Counted from the stretch's first letter, positions 1 through 9,578 are shown. The stretch: 52,873 bases of DNA from Rhodovulum sp. PH10 (GCF_000293785.1 NZ_AKZI01000026.1:1-52873); one strand, 5' to 3'. Numbers and translations are program-made. Notes: generated by a model not told the origin, from the sequence alone.

Positions 1-566
1 CCCGCGCGCGCGCGGCAGCCCATACGGCGGGGCGCACCGCGCGGGGCGCCGCCGCCGGGCTCGCACGCCGCCCGGACGGGCGACGGCGCTCGGTCGGGAC
101 AGGGCGGACAGGCCCGCCGCACCGCGCTTCCCGCTCGGGAGCGGGCGCAGGCGCACGCGCCGTCCGGCCGTCACCAGCCTTCGCATCTCGCATTCAAAGC
201 GCACCTCGACCCGGTCAGGAGCAGCTCGGCCTGGTCCCTGATCGAGTTTGGTTATCGGTCAATCCAAAGAAGCTATTAGTATTGGCGGGTTTCCTGTGGG
301 CGGAGACTGGAGCAAACCATAAGTCGGCTCCATTCGTATCAGTCCGTATTCCCTGAATTCGATTTCTGCAAATACAGTCGCGCCGCGTCACGAAGGGCGT
401 GGATACGGACAAAGGCTCGATAATACGATCGATAGACTTGGCTTATTAAACCATTTCTATCGTGCGATCGGTTCCAGTTATCGCCGCCCGAGCCCGCCTC
501 CCCGCCGACGCCCAGATCGACACCACGGTCCCGCCGCCCCCCGCGGCGGGTGTTGGAGAGAGGGAC
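1..566. other. Upstream region of the hyf operon, no gene recognised
   Basis: No convincing gene is seen. Positions 1-200 are very GC-rich, and 230-480 are clearly AT-richer than the surroundings, as expected of a control region. An ATG at 462 is in frame with hyfA, but the sequence between 462 and 566 does not look coding and lacks a ribosome binding site. Two related 14-mers, at 418-431 and 457-470 (10 of 14 identical, both ending in CGATCG), lie about 100 to 150 bases before the hyfA start. I found no sigma-54 -24/-12 element that fits well. Confidence 0.5.
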
Positions 567-1169
567 ATGAACCGCTTCGTCATCGCGGAACCCGGACGAT
601 GCATCGGCTGCAACACCTGCATGGCGGCGTGCACTGCCGTGCATCGGGGGCAGGGCCTTCAGGCCCATCCGCGCCTGACGGTGACGCGCACGGCCGATGC
701 CACCGCGCCGATCGTGTGTCGGCACTGCGAGGATGCGCCGTGCGCCCGGGTCTGCCCGGTCGACGCCATCACGCTTTCGGGCGACGCCGTGCTGCTCGAC
801 GAGAAGCTGTGCATCGGCTGCAAGATGTGCGCGCTCGCCTGCCCGTTCGGCGCCATCGCGCCGTCCGGCACGCCGATCACCGGCGTCGCCGGAACCGGCG
901 TCGTCCACCCCACCCGCGCCGCCGCGCTCGACCCGCTGCTCGCCTGGGACATCGGCGTGAAGTCGGTCGCCGTGAAGTGCGACCTGTGCGGCTTCCAGGA
1001 GAGCGGCCCCGAATGCGTCCGCGTCTGTCCGACCACCGCGCTCGCGGTGGTGGACGGCGACACGCTGCGCCGCGTCGGTGACGACAAGCGCTTCGTCACG
1101 GCGGTCGTCGCCACCGTCACCGATCGGCCGCTGGCCGGTCGCTCGCTCGCCTCGGGAGAGACCGCATGA
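567..1169 (+). CDS. hyfA: Hydrogenase-4 electron-transfer subunit HyfA (four [4Fe-4S] ferredoxin)
   Basis: This 200-residue polyferredoxin of the HyfA/HycB family carries electrons between a formate dehydrogenase and the hydrogenase in formate hydrogenlyase-type complexes. The start at 567 is preceded by a GGAGAGAGGG ribosome site and begins MNRFVIAEP. Four cysteine clusters are visible: CIGCNTCMAAC near the N terminus, CRHCEDAPCARVCP, CIGCKMCALACP, and a last CDLCG...CVRVCP cluster, enough for four [4Fe-4S] centres. Its stop overlaps the hyfB start (ATGA), so it is the first gene of the operon. HycB and HyfA cannot be told apart by this subunit alone. The presence of HyfD, HyfE and HyfF downstream makes hydrogenase 4 the better name. 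Confidence 0.9.
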   Translation: MNRFVIAEPGRCIGCNTCMAACTAVHRGQGLQAHPRLTVTRTADATAPIVCRHCEDAPCARVCPVDAITLSGDAVLLDEKLCIGCKMCALACPFGAIAPSGTPITGVAGTGVVHPTRAAALDPLLAWDIGVKSVAVKCDLCGFQESGPECVRVCPTTALAVVDGDTLRRVGDDKRFVTAVVATVTDRPLAGRSLASGETA

Positions 1170-3184
1170 CCACGCCCCTCGAGCTTCTGGCCCTGTCGGT
1201 CGCGCTGTCGGGCGTCGCGGCACTGGCCGGGCTTCTGCTCGCCCGCAACGAGACGCTGGCGATCTGGTCCGCCGGCCTCGGCGGGCTTCTCGCCGGCATC
1301 GCCGGCGTCGCTGCCGGCCTTCTCGCGCTCGGCACCGAGCCGTCGGTGTTCAACGTCGCCGGGCCGTACCCGTTCGCTCATTTCGTGCTGCGGCTCGATC
1401 CGCTCGCCGGCCTGATGGTGGCGGTGATCTCGTTCGTCTCCGCGGTCTCCTCGGTGTTCTCGCTCGCTTACGTGCGCGAGTATGCCGGCCGCGGCGTCGG
1501 CGCGATGGGCTTCTTCCTGAACCTGTTCGTCGGCTCGATGATGCTCGTCGTCGTCGCCGACAACGGCTTCTGGTTCCTCGTCTTCTTCGAGATGATGTCG
1601 CTCGCCTCCTACTTCGTCGTGATCTTCGATCAGGACGAGGAGGCGGTCTCCGCCGGCTTCGTCTACTTCCTGGTCGCGCACGCCGGCTCGGTCGCCATCA
1701 TGGCGGCCTTCTATCTGATGGCGAACGTCGCCGGCAGCTTCGACTTCGCGGCCTTCCGCGCCGCGCATCCCTCGCCGCTGATCGCCTCGATCGTCTTCCT
1801 GCTCGGGCTCGGCGGCTTCGGCGCCAAGGCCGGCATGATCCCGCTGCACGTCTGGCTGCCGCGCGCGCATCCGGCGGCGCCCTCGCACGCCTCGGCGCTG
1901 ATGTCGGGCGTGATGATCAAGATCGGCGTGTTCGGCATCGTCAAGGTCGGCATCGACCTGCTCGGCGGCGGCGTGCTGTGGTGGGGCGTGCTGGTGCTCG
2001 CGCTCGGCGCCGTCTCCTCGGTGCTGGGCGTGATCTACGCGCTCGCCGAGCACGACATCAAGAAGCTGCTCGCCTACCACTCGGTCGAGAACATCGGCAT
2101 CATTTTGCTCGGCGTCGGCACCGGCATGATCGGTCTCGCCACCGAGCAGCCGCTGGTGGCGGTGCTCGGCCTGATGGCCGGCCTCTATCACCTGGTCAAT
2201 CACGCGGTGTTCAAGGGCCTCCTCTTCCTGGGGGCGGGCTCGGTGATCTTCCGCATGCACACCAAGGACATGGAGGAGATGGGCGGGCTCGCGCGGACGA
2301 TGCCGTGGACCTCGCTGTGCTTCCTGATCGGCGCGCTGGCGATCTCGGCGATCCCGCCGCTCAACGGCTTCGTCTCCGAGTGGTTCACCTATCAGGCGCT
2401 GTTCGCCGCCGCCCTCGACGGCACCTTCCTCGCAAAGCTCGCCACCCCGATCGCCGCCACCATGCTGGCGCTCACCGGCGCGCTCGCGGTGATGTGCTTC
2501 GTCAAGGCGTATGGCGTGATCTTCTCCGGTGCGCCGCGCAGCGAGCACGCCCGCCACGCCCGCGAGGTGCCGGCGCCGATGGTGATCGGCATGGTGATCC
2601 TGGCGATCGCCTGCGTCGGGCTCGGCCTCGCCGCGCCGGTGATCGCGCCGGTGATCGGCGGCATCGCCGCGGCGACGCTGCATGCGCCGGTCGCGGTGCT
2701 GGCCGACGGCGCGCTGGTGCTGCCGGGGGCGGGCGCCCGCACGGTGCTCTCGACGCCGTTGCTGGCGCTCATGCTGGTCGCGCTCGCCGCGCTGCCGATC
2801 GTGCTGATGGCGGTGTTCACCGGCGCTCGCCGGGGTGGCCGTCGCACCGCGGCCCCGTGGGCCTGCGGCTATCTCCCCGACGGCCACATGGCGGTCTCCG
2901 CCGGCAGTTTCGCCCAGCCGATCCGCATGTTCTTCCGTCCGCTCTATGCGGTGCGCAAGGACGTGGCGGTGGTGTCGACCGCGATCTCGCACCGCTTCGC
3001 GGCGCTGGTCGCCCAGACCCGGCGCAGCGAGCCGATGTTCGACCGCACGCTGGTCACCCCGGTGATCGAGGCGGTGACCGGCATCGGCCGCCGCACCCAG
3101 GTGCTGCAGAACGGCGATTTCCGCATCTACTGCCTCTACATCGTCGCGGCGCTGGTCGCCCTCCTGCTCGTGACCCTTCGCTAG
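1166..3184 (+). CDS. hyfB: Hydrogenase-4 membrane subunit HyfB (antiporter-like)
   Basis: This is a 672-residue polytopic membrane protein, the same length as Escherichia coli HyfB. It belongs to the NuoL/M/N–Mrp antiporter superfamily that forms the proton-translocating arm of complex I-like hydrogenases. Many hydrophobic helices run through the sequence. The segment around residues 205-265 (GGFGAKAGMIPLHVWLP, then HASALMSGVMIKIG) is the family core, with the lysine, histidine and proline that line the ion path, and HSVENIG near residue 310 is also typical. The start overlaps the hyfA stop. The C-terminal cytosolic tail and last helix (IYCLYIVAALVALL) match the HyfB rather than the NuoL shape. 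Confidence 0.92.
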   Translation: MTTPLELLALSVALSGVAALAGLLLARNETLAIWSAGLGGLLAGIAGVAAGLLALGTEPSVFNVAGPYPFAHFVLRLDPLAGLMVAVISFVSAVSSVFSLAYVREYAGRGVGAMGFFLNLFVGSMMLVVVADNGFWFLVFFEMMSLASYFVVIFDQDEEAVSAGFVYFLVAHAGSVAIMAAFYLMANVAGSFDFAAFRAAHPSPLIASIVFLLGLGGFGAKAGMIPLHVWLPRAHPAAPSHASALMSGVMIKIGVFGIVKVGIDLLGGGVLWWGVLVLALGAVSSVLGVIYALAEHDIKKLLAYHSVENIGIILLGVGTGMIGLATEQPLVAVLGLMAGLYHLVNHAVFKGLLFLGAGSVIFRMHTKDMEEMGGLARTMPWTSLCFLIGALAISAIPPLNGFVSEWFTYQALFAAALDGTFLAKLATPIAATMLALTGALAVMCFVKAYGVIFSGAPRSEHARHAREVPAPMVIGMVILAIACVGLGLAAPVIAPVIGGIAAATLHAPVAVLADGALVLPGAGARTVLSTPLLALMLVALAALPIVLMAVFTGARRGGRRTAAPWACGYLPDGHMAVSAGSFAQPIRMFFRPLYAVRKDVAVVSTAISHRFAALVAQTRRSEPMFDRTLVTPVIEAVTGIGRRTQVLQNGDFRIYCLYIVAALVALLLVTLR

Positions 3185-3194
3185 GAGCCTCGTC

Positions 3195-4133
3195 GTGCCC
3201 AGCCTGAGCCAGTTTCTCCTCGCCGTTCTCCAGGCCGTGCTGTTCCTTGCGGCGGCACCGCTTCTGTCCGGCTTCATGCGCGTGATCCGCGCGAAGATGC
3301 ACACCCGGCACGGGCCGGGCGTGCTGCAGGACTACCGCGACATCATCAAGCTGATGAAGCGGCAGGACCTGCGTCCGCCGGCGTCCGGCTTCGTGTTCCG
3401 GCTGGTGCCGGTGATCCTGCCGGCGACGCTGATGGTGATCGCCATGGGCATCCCGGTGGTCGGCCGCACCGCGCCGGTCACGGCCTTCTCCGACCTGATC
3501 ACGGTGATCTATCTGTTCGCCCTGGTGCGGTTCTTCTTCTCGCTGTCCGGCCTCGACTCCGGCTCGTCCTTTGCCGGCATCGGCGCCAGCCGCGAGCTGA
3601 CGCTCGGCGTGCTGGTCGAGCCGGTGATGTTGCTCTCGCTGATGGTCGCGGCGCTGCTCGCCGGCTCCACCGATCTCGGCGCGATCGGCACCGCGGTCGG
3701 CACCCTGCAGATGAGCTCGCTCGCCGCCACGGTGATGGCCGGCGTCGCCTTCGCCTTCGCCGTCTATGTCGAGCTCGGCAAGCTGCCCTACGACATGGCC
3801 GAGGCCGAGCAGGAGCTGCAGGAAGGCCCGCTCACCGAATATTCCGGGCCGTCGCTGGCGATGATCAAGGTGTCGCTCGCGCTCAAGCAGCTTCTGGTGG
3901 TCGCCTGGTTCATCGCGGTCTTTCTGCCGTTCGGCAAGGCGACCTCGATGGCGCCGCTCGCGCTCGCCGGCAGCTTCCTTCTGTTCGTTCTCGAGATGGT
4001 GGCGATCTTCGTCGTCGTCGGCATCGTCGAGAACAGCGTCGCCCGCACCCGCTTCCGCCTCACGCCGCGCCACTCCTGGCTCGGCGTCGGCATCGCGTCG
4101 CTCGCCTTCGTCTTCTATCTCGCCGGCTTGTGA
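3195..4133 (+). CDS. hyfC: Hydrogenase-4 membrane subunit HyfC (NuoH-like)
   Basis: This 312-residue integral membrane protein of the HyfC/HycD/NuoH family anchors the hydrogenase peripheral arm to the membrane arm. The GTG start at 3195 has AGGAG nine bases upstream. The cytosolic loop with RAKMHTRHGPGVLQDYRD (near residue 37) and the acidic stretch LPYDMAEAEQELQEG (near residue 199) are NuoH-type signatures at the subunit interface. About eight transmembrane helices are visible. The end overlaps the following frame: an in-frame GTG for hyfD lies at 4130, but the ATG at 4151 is preferred. Confidence 0.92.
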   Translation: MPSLSQFLLAVLQAVLFLAAAPLLSGFMRVIRAKMHTRHGPGVLQDYRDIIKLMKRQDLRPPASGFVFRLVPVILPATLMVIAMGIPVVGRTAPVTAFSDLITVIYLFALVRFFFSLSGLDSGSSFAGIGASRELTLGVLVEPVMLLSLMVAALLAGSTDLGAIGTAVGTLQMSSLAATVMAGVAFAFAVYVELGKLPYDMAEAEQELQEGPLTEYSGPSLAMIKVSLALKQLLVVAWFIAVFLPFGKATSMAPLALAGSFLLFVLEMVAIFVVVGIVENSVARTRFRLTPRHSWLGVGIASLAFVFYLAGL

Positions 4134-4150
4134 GCGACAGGAGAATCCCG

Positions 4151-5590
4151 ATGCTCGACCTCGCCCTCGCAACAATCCTGCTGCCGGTCGCCGGTGCCGT
4201 GCTGGTGGCGGTCTCGCCCCAGCCCTGGGCCAAGCGGATCTGCCAAGTCTTCTCCGGCCTCGCCGTGGTGACCGTGCTCCTGCTCACCTGGCAGTTCTCC
4301 GCCGCCGGCAAGGTGCCGGTCCAGGCGACCCTGATCGCCTTCGGCGACACCGCCATCCTCGGCTTCACCGTCGACACCGTCTCGGTGCTGGTGGCGATCG
4401 CCGTGGTGTCGATCGGCTTCCTGATCGCGATCTATTCCGGCGCCTATCTCGGTGCCGGAAACCGCGAGCACCCCGATATCGGCCGGCGGCGCTTCTACGC
4501 CTTCCTCGCGCTGTTCATCGGCGCGATGGCCGGCGTCGTCTTCACCGACACGCTGATCGGCCAGCTGGTGTTCTTCGAGATCACCGGCGCCTGCTCGTGG
4601 GCTCTGATCGGCTACTACGAGAAGCCGAAGTCGCTCTACTCCGCCGCCAAGGCGCTGATCATCACCCACATCGCCTCGCTCGGCCTCTATGTCGCGGCGA
4701 GCGTGCTCTTCCTCGACACCCACACCTTCTCGCTGTCGGCGATCGCCAATCTCGACGACACCGGCAAGACGATCGTGCTGATCGCCATCATGGTGGCGGC
4801 CTGGGGCAAGTCGGCGCAGCTGCCGTTCCACATGTGGCTGCCCGACGCGATGGAGGCGCCGACCCCGATCAGCGCCTATCTGCACGCCGCCTCCATGGTG
4901 AAGGTCGGCGTCTATATCGTCGCCCGCTCGCTGATGGCCTCGGGTGGCGCGCCGGAGATCGTCGGCTGGGTCGGCGTCGTGATGGCGGTGATCACCCTGG
5001 TGTTCGGCTTCCTGATGTATCTGCCGCAGGCCGATCTCAAGCGCCTGCTCGCCTACTCGACCATCACCCAGCTCGCCTACATCTTCCTCGCGCTGTCGCT
5101 GTCGGTGTTCGGCTCGAAGCTCGCCTTCAACGGCGCGATCGCCCACGTGTTCAACCACGCCTTCGCCAAGACGCTGTTCTTCCTGGTGGCCGGCGCGTTG
5201 AGCTACACCACCGGCACCCGCATGCTGCCGGTGCTGCGCGGCGTGCTCTCCAAGGCGCCGCTGATCGGCGTCGCCTTCGCGGTCGCCGCGCTCGCCATCA
5301 CCGGCGTGCCGCCCTTCAACGGCTTCTTCTCGAAGTTCGCGATCTTCGCCGGCGGCTTCTCGGTGTCGCAGGCCCACCCGCTGCTCTACGTGCTGGTCGG
5401 CATCGCGCTGCTCGAGTCGGTCGGCAGCTTCGCCTGGTTCCTGAAATGGGTCGGCTGGACGGTGCCGGGCCGCCCGACCGATCCGGTCGCCGCCGCCGCG
5501 CCGCTGCCCGCCGCCATGGGCTTCGTGCTGGTCGTGCTCGTGATCATGTCGGTCTGCTCGAGCTTCATCGCCGCGGCCTGGCTCGGCTGA
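4151..5590 (+). CDS. hyfD: Hydrogenase-4 membrane subunit HyfD (antiporter-like)
   Basis: This is a second antiporter-like subunit. From the ATG at 4151 it has 479 residues, the length of E. coli HyfD. That ATG is preceded by CAGGAGA, whereas the GTG at 4130 would need a site inside hyfC. Core motifs include WGKSAQLPFHMWLPDAMEAPTPISAYLHAA around residues 218-247 (quoted here in pieces: WGKSAQLPFHMWLP, then TPISAYLHAA) and HVFNHAFAKTLFF near residue 333. The lysine and histidine residues of the proton channel are present. Having both HyfD and HyfF in addition to HyfB separates hydrogenase 4 from hydrogenase 3, which suggests a larger, complex I-like proton pump (family knowledge plus inference). 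Confidence 0.9.
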   Translation: MLDLALATILLPVAGAVLVAVSPQPWAKRICQVFSGLAVVTVLLLTWQFSAAGKVPVQATLIAFGDTAILGFTVDTVSVLVAIAVVSIGFLIAIYSGAYLGAGNREHPDIGRRRFYAFLALFIGAMAGVVFTDTLIGQLVFFEITGACSWALIGYYEKPKSLYSAAKALIITHIASLGLYVAASVLFLDTHTFSLSAIANLDDTGKTIVLIAIMVAAWGKSAQLPFHMWLPDAMEAPTPISAYLHAASMVKVGVYIVARSLMASGGAPEIVGWVGVVMAVITLVFGFLMYLPQADLKRLLAYSTITQLAYIFLALSLSVFGSKLAFNGAIAHVFNHAFAKTLFFLVAGALSYTTGTRMLPVLRGVLSKAPLIGVAFAVAALAITGVPPFNGFFSKFAIFAGGFSVSQAHPLLYVLVGIALLESVGSFAWFLKWVGWTVPGRPTDPVAAAAPLPAAMGFVLVVLVIMSVCSSFIAAAWLG

Positions 5591-5600
5591 GGGGGAAAGG

Positions 5601-6254
5601 ATGTCCGGAATTCATCTCGTCAACGGGCTCGCGGGGCTCCTGATCGTCACCTCCCTCCTGGTGGTGACGGCCCGCAAGCCGGCGCACTCGGCGATGTTCT
5701 ACGCCGCCCAGTCGTTCGTGCTGGTGCTGGTCTTCCTGGCGCTCGCGGGCGTCACCGGATCGCATGAGCTCTACACCTGGTCGGCCACCGCCTTCTTCAC
5801 CAAGGTGATCCTGGTGCCGGTGATCATGAGCCGCCTGTTCGGCCGGCTCGAGGATCAGAAGCTCGGCACCGGTGAGCGCATCTCGCCCGCCCTCTCGGTG
5901 ATCCTCGCCGCGGTCGTGGTGGTGCTGTGCTTCGTCGTGGTGTCGGGGGTCGCGCTGCCGACCGCGGAAGCGGTCAAGCCGGCGCTCGCCATCTCGCTCG
6001 CGCACTTCTTCCTCGGGCTCGCCTGCATCGTCACGCAGCGGAACATTCTCAAGCAGGTGTTCGGCTACTGCCTGATGGAGAACGGCTCGCATCTCACGCT
6101 GGCGCTGCTGGCCGCGAACGCTCCCGAGCTGGTCGAGGTCGGCATCGCCACCGACGCCATCTTCGCGGTGGTGGTGATGGCGGTGCTCGGCATGCAGATC
6201 CATCGCACGCTGGGGACGCTCGACGCCGACCAGCTCACGACACTCAAGGGATGA
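5601..6254 (+). CDS. hyfE: Hydrogenase-4 membrane subunit HyfE (NuoK-like)
   Basis: This 217-residue membrane protein compares with 216 in E. coli HyfE, which combines NuoK-like helices with an extra N-terminal portion. The start is ATG at 5601 after GGGGAAAGG, ten bases past the hyfD stop. Six or so hydrophobic helices are visible. The segment NILKQVFGYCLMENGSHL carries the glutamate in the membrane that is typical of NuoK/MrpC-like subunits. The gene stops at 6254 and overlaps the hyfF ATG by four bases. Confidence 0.9.
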   Translation: MSGIHLVNGLAGLLIVTSLLVVTARKPAHSAMFYAAQSFVLVLVFLALAGVTGSHELYTWSATAFFTKVILVPVIMSRLFGRLEDQKLGTGERISPALSVILAAVVVVLCFVVVSGVALPTAEAVKPALAISLAHFFLGLACIVTQRNILKQVFGYCLMENGSHLTLALLAANAPELVEVGIATDAIFAVVVMAVLGMQIHRTLGTLDADQLTTLKG

Positions 6255-7819
6255 CCGCCATGTCTTCCGTCCTGCCCATTCTCCTGCTGCTCGGGCCGCT
6301 GGTCGGATCGCTCGCGATCTTCGCCTTGCCGGTCGGCAAGGAGGCGTCCCGCACGGTCGAGATCGTCCATGTCGCGGCCATCGGCTTCCTTCTGGTGATG
6401 GCGCTCGCCGTCGGCGGCGTCACGCTGGCGAGCGGCCCGGTCGGTGCATTCGGCCAGTGGGTCTATGTCGATCCGCTCGCGGCGATCTTCGTCGGCCTGG
6501 TCGGCGTGGTCGGCTTCCTCACCGGGCTCTACTCGCTCGGCTACATCCGCCACGACGTGGAGCACGGCGAGCTCACGCCGTTCCGCCACAAGCTCTATTA
6601 CGGCTTCTTCAACCTCTTCCTCTTCACCATGCTGCTCGCCGTCACCGCGAACAACATCGTGATGATGTGGGTGGCGGTCGAGGCGACCACGCTCGGCTCG
6701 GCCTTCCTGGTCGGCATCTACGGCAAGCGCTCCTCGCTCGAGGCGGCCTGGAAGTACGTGATCATCTGCACGGTCGGCGTCGCCTTCGGCCTCTACGGCA
6801 CGGTGCTCACCTTCTCGAACGGCTCGGAAGTGCTCGCCGACCCGCACGGCGCGATCCTGTGGACCACGCTGTTCGCCAACGCCAAGGCGCTCGACCCGAT
6901 GCTGGTCAAGATCGCCTTCGTGTTCGTGCTGATCGGCTTCGGCACCAAGGCCGGCATCTTCCCGATGCACGCCTGGCTGCCCGACGCCCACTCCGAGGCG
7001 CCGAGCCCGGTGTCGGCACTGCTCTCGGGCGTGCTGCTCAAGTGCGCGCTGTTCGTGATCATCCGCTACTATGCGATCACCATGCAGGCGGTCGGCCCGG
7101 AATTCCCGCAGACGCTGCTCCTCCTGCTCGGCTTCCTGTCGGTCGCGGTCTCGGCCTTCCTGTTCTTCGTTCAGCAGGATCTCAAGCGTAAGCTCGCTTA
7201 TTCGAGCGTCGAGCACATCGGCCTGATCCTGCTCGGCCTCGGCTTCGGCGGCCCGCTCGGGCTCGGCGCGGCGCTGCTGCACGCCGTCAATCACTCGTTC
7301 GCCAAGGCGCTTCTGTTCTGCGGCTCCGGCAACGTCCTGATGAAGTACGGCAGTCGTGACCTCGGCACGGTGAAGGGCCTTTTGCGGGTCGCGCCGGTGT
7401 CGGGCGTCCTGATGATGGCGGGCGCGCTCGCGCTCGCCGGCTTCCCGCCCTTCAACGTGTTCGTCAGCGAGTTCATGGTGTTCAACGCCGGCCTCGGCTC
7501 GGGCTGGATCTGGCTGACGATCGGCGCCGCGCTGCTGCTCACGGTCACCATCGCCGGCTTCGTCCAGATCATCTCCGGCTCGGTGCTGGGCAAGGCGCCG
7601 GAGACGATGCGCAAGGGCGATCTCGGCTTTGCGACGCTCGCGCCGATGGGGCTCCTGATGGCGCTCGTCCTGATCTTCGGCTTCGCGGTGCCGCAGCCGG
7701 TCACCACGCTGATCGGCCGCGCGGCGAGCGTGGTCGCCGGCGGGCCCGCCACCGCCCTGGAGCCTCCCACGCCCATCTACGGCATCGCGCCGCAGCTGCA
7801 GCTCGAAGCCCGCCGCTGA
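6251..7819 (+). CDS. hyfF: Hydrogenase-4 membrane subunit HyfF (antiporter-like)
   Basis: The third antiporter-type subunit has 522 residues (E. coli HyfF has 526). The ATG at 6251 overlaps the hyfE stop (ATGA). A second ATG at 6260 is also possible and would remove three residues. Core motifs include GTKAGIFPMHAWLPDAHSEAPS near residue 235 (first part GTKAGIFPMHAWLP) and AVNHSFAKALLFCGSG near 345. The gene finishes the membrane arm and lies 18 bases before hyfG. The overlapping gene ends throughout suggest translational coupling and fixed stoichiometry. Confidence 0.9.
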   Translation: MTAMSSVLPILLLLGPLVGSLAIFALPVGKEASRTVEIVHVAAIGFLLVMALAVGGVTLASGPVGAFGQWVYVDPLAAIFVGLVGVVGFLTGLYSLGYIRHDVEHGELTPFRHKLYYGFFNLFLFTMLLAVTANNIVMMWVAVEATTLGSAFLVGIYGKRSSLEAAWKYVIICTVGVAFGLYGTVLTFSNGSEVLADPHGAILWTTLFANAKALDPMLVKIAFVFVLIGFGTKAGIFPMHAWLPDAHSEAPSPVSALLSGVLLKCALFVIIRYYAITMQAVGPEFPQTLLLLLGFLSVAVSAFLFFVQQDLKRKLAYSSVEHIGLILLGLGFGGPLGLGAALLHAVNHSFAKALLFCGSGNVLMKYGSRDLGTVKGLLRVAPVSGVLMMAGALALAGFPPFNVFVSEFMVFNAGLGSGWIWLTIGAALLLTVTIAGFVQIISGSVLGKAPETMRKGDLGFATLAPMGLLMALVLIFGFAVPQPVTTLIGRAASVVAGGPATALEPPTPIYGIAPQLQLEARR

Positions 7820-7837
7820 GTCGCACGGAGAAACATC

Positions 7838-9565
7838 ATGCACGCTCCTTTGACAAAGCCGGACACGACCCGGATCGGCTCGGCGACCATCGCAGAGCTC
7901 CGCCGCAAGCTGCCGCACGCGGTGCTCGACGAGAGCTGGCAGACGCCGACCCAGGCGACCATCACGGTGAAACTCGACGATCTGCCGAACGTCGTCTCGA
8001 CGCTCTATCACGAGCACGACGGCTGGCTGTCGGTGATGGCCGGCAACGACGAGCGCTCGATCAACGGCAACTTCGCGCTCTACTACGCGCTCTCGATGGA
8101 GGGCGCGGAAAAATCCTTCATCGTGGTGCGTGCAGAGGTGCCGGCCGCGACCGAGGAGTTCCCCTCGGTCACGCCGCTGGTGCCGGCGGCCGTGTGGCAC
8201 GAGCGCGAGGTGCGCGACATGTTCGGCCTCAGGCCCGTCGGGCTGCCGGACGAGCGCCGCCTGGTGCTGCCGGACGATTGGCCGGAGCATCTGCACCCGC
8301 TGCGCAAGGACGCGATGGACTATCGCCTGCGTCCCGAGCCGACCGGCGACGACGAGACCTATCGCTTCGTCAACGACGCCGAGAGCGAGACCACCGTGGT
8401 GCCGCTCGGCCCCTTGCACATCACCTCCGACGAGCCGGGTCACTTCCGCCTGTTCGTCGACGGTGAGGACATCATCGATGCCGACTACCGGATGTTCTAC
8501 GTGCACCGTGGCATGGAGAAGGTCGCCGAGACCCGGATGGGCTACAACGAGGTGACCTTCCTCGCCGACCGCGTGTGCGGCATCTGCGGTTACGCGCACT
8601 CGGTCGCCTACACCACCTCGATCGAGAACGCGCTCGGCGTTCAGGTGCCGGAGCGGGCGCAGGCGATCCGCGCGATTCTGCTCGAGACCGAGCGGATGCA
8701 CAGCCATCTGCTCAATCTCGGCCTCGCCTGTCACTTCGTCGGCTTCGACACCGGCTTCATGCAGTTCTTCCGCGTCCGTGAGAAGGCGATGACGCTCGCC
8801 GAGCTGCTCACGGGCTCGCGCAAGACTTATGCGCTCAACCTGATCGGCGGCGTGCGACGTGACATTCTCGGCGAGCAGAAGGCCGAGACGCTGCGCATCG
8901 TCTCCGAGCTGCGCGAGGAGGTGACACGCCTCGTCGAGATGCTGCTCGCCACCCCGAACCTCGAGGGTCGCGTGAAAGGCGTCGGCCTGCTCGATCCGCA
9001 GATCGCCCGCGAATATTCGCCGGTCGGGCCGTGCGTGCGCGGCAGTGGCCACAAGCGCGACACCCGCGTCGATCATCCCTTCGCCGGCTACGGCCGGACG
9101 ACGTTTCCGGTGCACACGGGTGAAGGCTGCGACGTGCTCTCGCGCACGCTGGTGCGGGTCGGCGAGTTCTTCGACAGCCTGTCGATCATCGAGCAGATTC
9201 TCGCCGACGCGCCCGGTGGTCCGGTGCTGACGGAAGACTTCACCTATCGGCCGCACAAGTTCGCGCTCGGTTTCACCGAGGCGCCGCGCGGCGAGGACGT
9301 GCACTGGTCGATGACCGGCGACAACCAAAAACTCTTTCGCTGGCGCTGCCGGGCCTCGACCTATGCCAACTGGCCGGTGCTGCGCTGGATGCTGCGTGGA
9401 AACACGGTGTCGGACGCGCCGCTGATCGTCGCCTCGATCGACCCCTGCTACTCCTGCACCGATCGCGTCACCGTGGTCGACGTGAAAAAGGCCGTCAGCA
9501 AGACCGTCCCCTACAAGGAGATGGAACGCTACTGCCGCGAGCGCACCAATTCGCCGCTGAAGTGA
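7838..9565 (+). CDS. hyfG: Group 4 [NiFe] hydrogenase large subunit HyfG (catalytic)
   Basis: This 575-residue catalytic subunit reduces protons to H2. Residues about 1-180 form a NuoC-like domain (WHEREVRDMFG near 125), and the rest is NuoD/hydrogenase large-subunit-like. The two nickel-binding cysteine pairs are intact: RVCGICG near residue 245 and DPCYSCTDR near residue 535. After the second pair comes a C-terminal tail of about 30 residues ending NSPLK. In HycE-type enzymes such a tail is cut off by the HycI endopeptidase after nickel insertion, and a HycI gene lies in the same operon. Intact ligands argue for a true hydrogenase rather than a nickel-less homologue. The start at 7838 follows CGGAGAAAC. 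Confidence 0.94.
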   Translation: MHAPLTKPDTTRIGSATIAELRRKLPHAVLDESWQTPTQATITVKLDDLPNVVSTLYHEHDGWLSVMAGNDERSINGNFALYYALSMEGAEKSFIVVRAEVPAATEEFPSVTPLVPAAVWHEREVRDMFGLRPVGLPDERRLVLPDDWPEHLHPLRKDAMDYRLRPEPTGDDETYRFVNDAESETTVVPLGPLHITSDEPGHFRLFVDGEDIIDADYRMFYVHRGMEKVAETRMGYNEVTFLADRVCGICGYAHSVAYTTSIENALGVQVPERAQAIRAILLETERMHSHLLNLGLACHFVGFDTGFMQFFRVREKAMTLAELLTGSRKTYALNLIGGVRRDILGEQKAETLRIVSELREEVTRLVEMLLATPNLEGRVKGVGLLDPQIAREYSPVGPCVRGSGHKRDTRVDHPFAGYGRTTFPVHTGEGCDVLSRTLVRVGEFFDSLSIIEQILADAPGGPVLTEDFTYRPHKFALGFTEAPRGEDVHWSMTGDNQKLFRWRCRASTYANWPVLRWMLRGNTVSDAPLIVASIDPCYSCTDRVTVVDVKKAVSKTVPYKEMERYCRERTNSPLK

Positions 9566-9578
9566 GGAGACCGCTTCG

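Noticed and set aside
276-296. TGGC-like word that might be a sigma-54 promoter for hyf
   Set aside because: The -24 half is partial and the -12 half reads CTGT rather than TTGC; the fit is too poor to call.
1-3304. Very long minus-strand reading frames opposite hyfA, hyfB and other operon genes
   Set aside because: They are Arg/His/Asp-rich mirror images of genes with clear family motifs on the plus strand, a usual effect of high GC.
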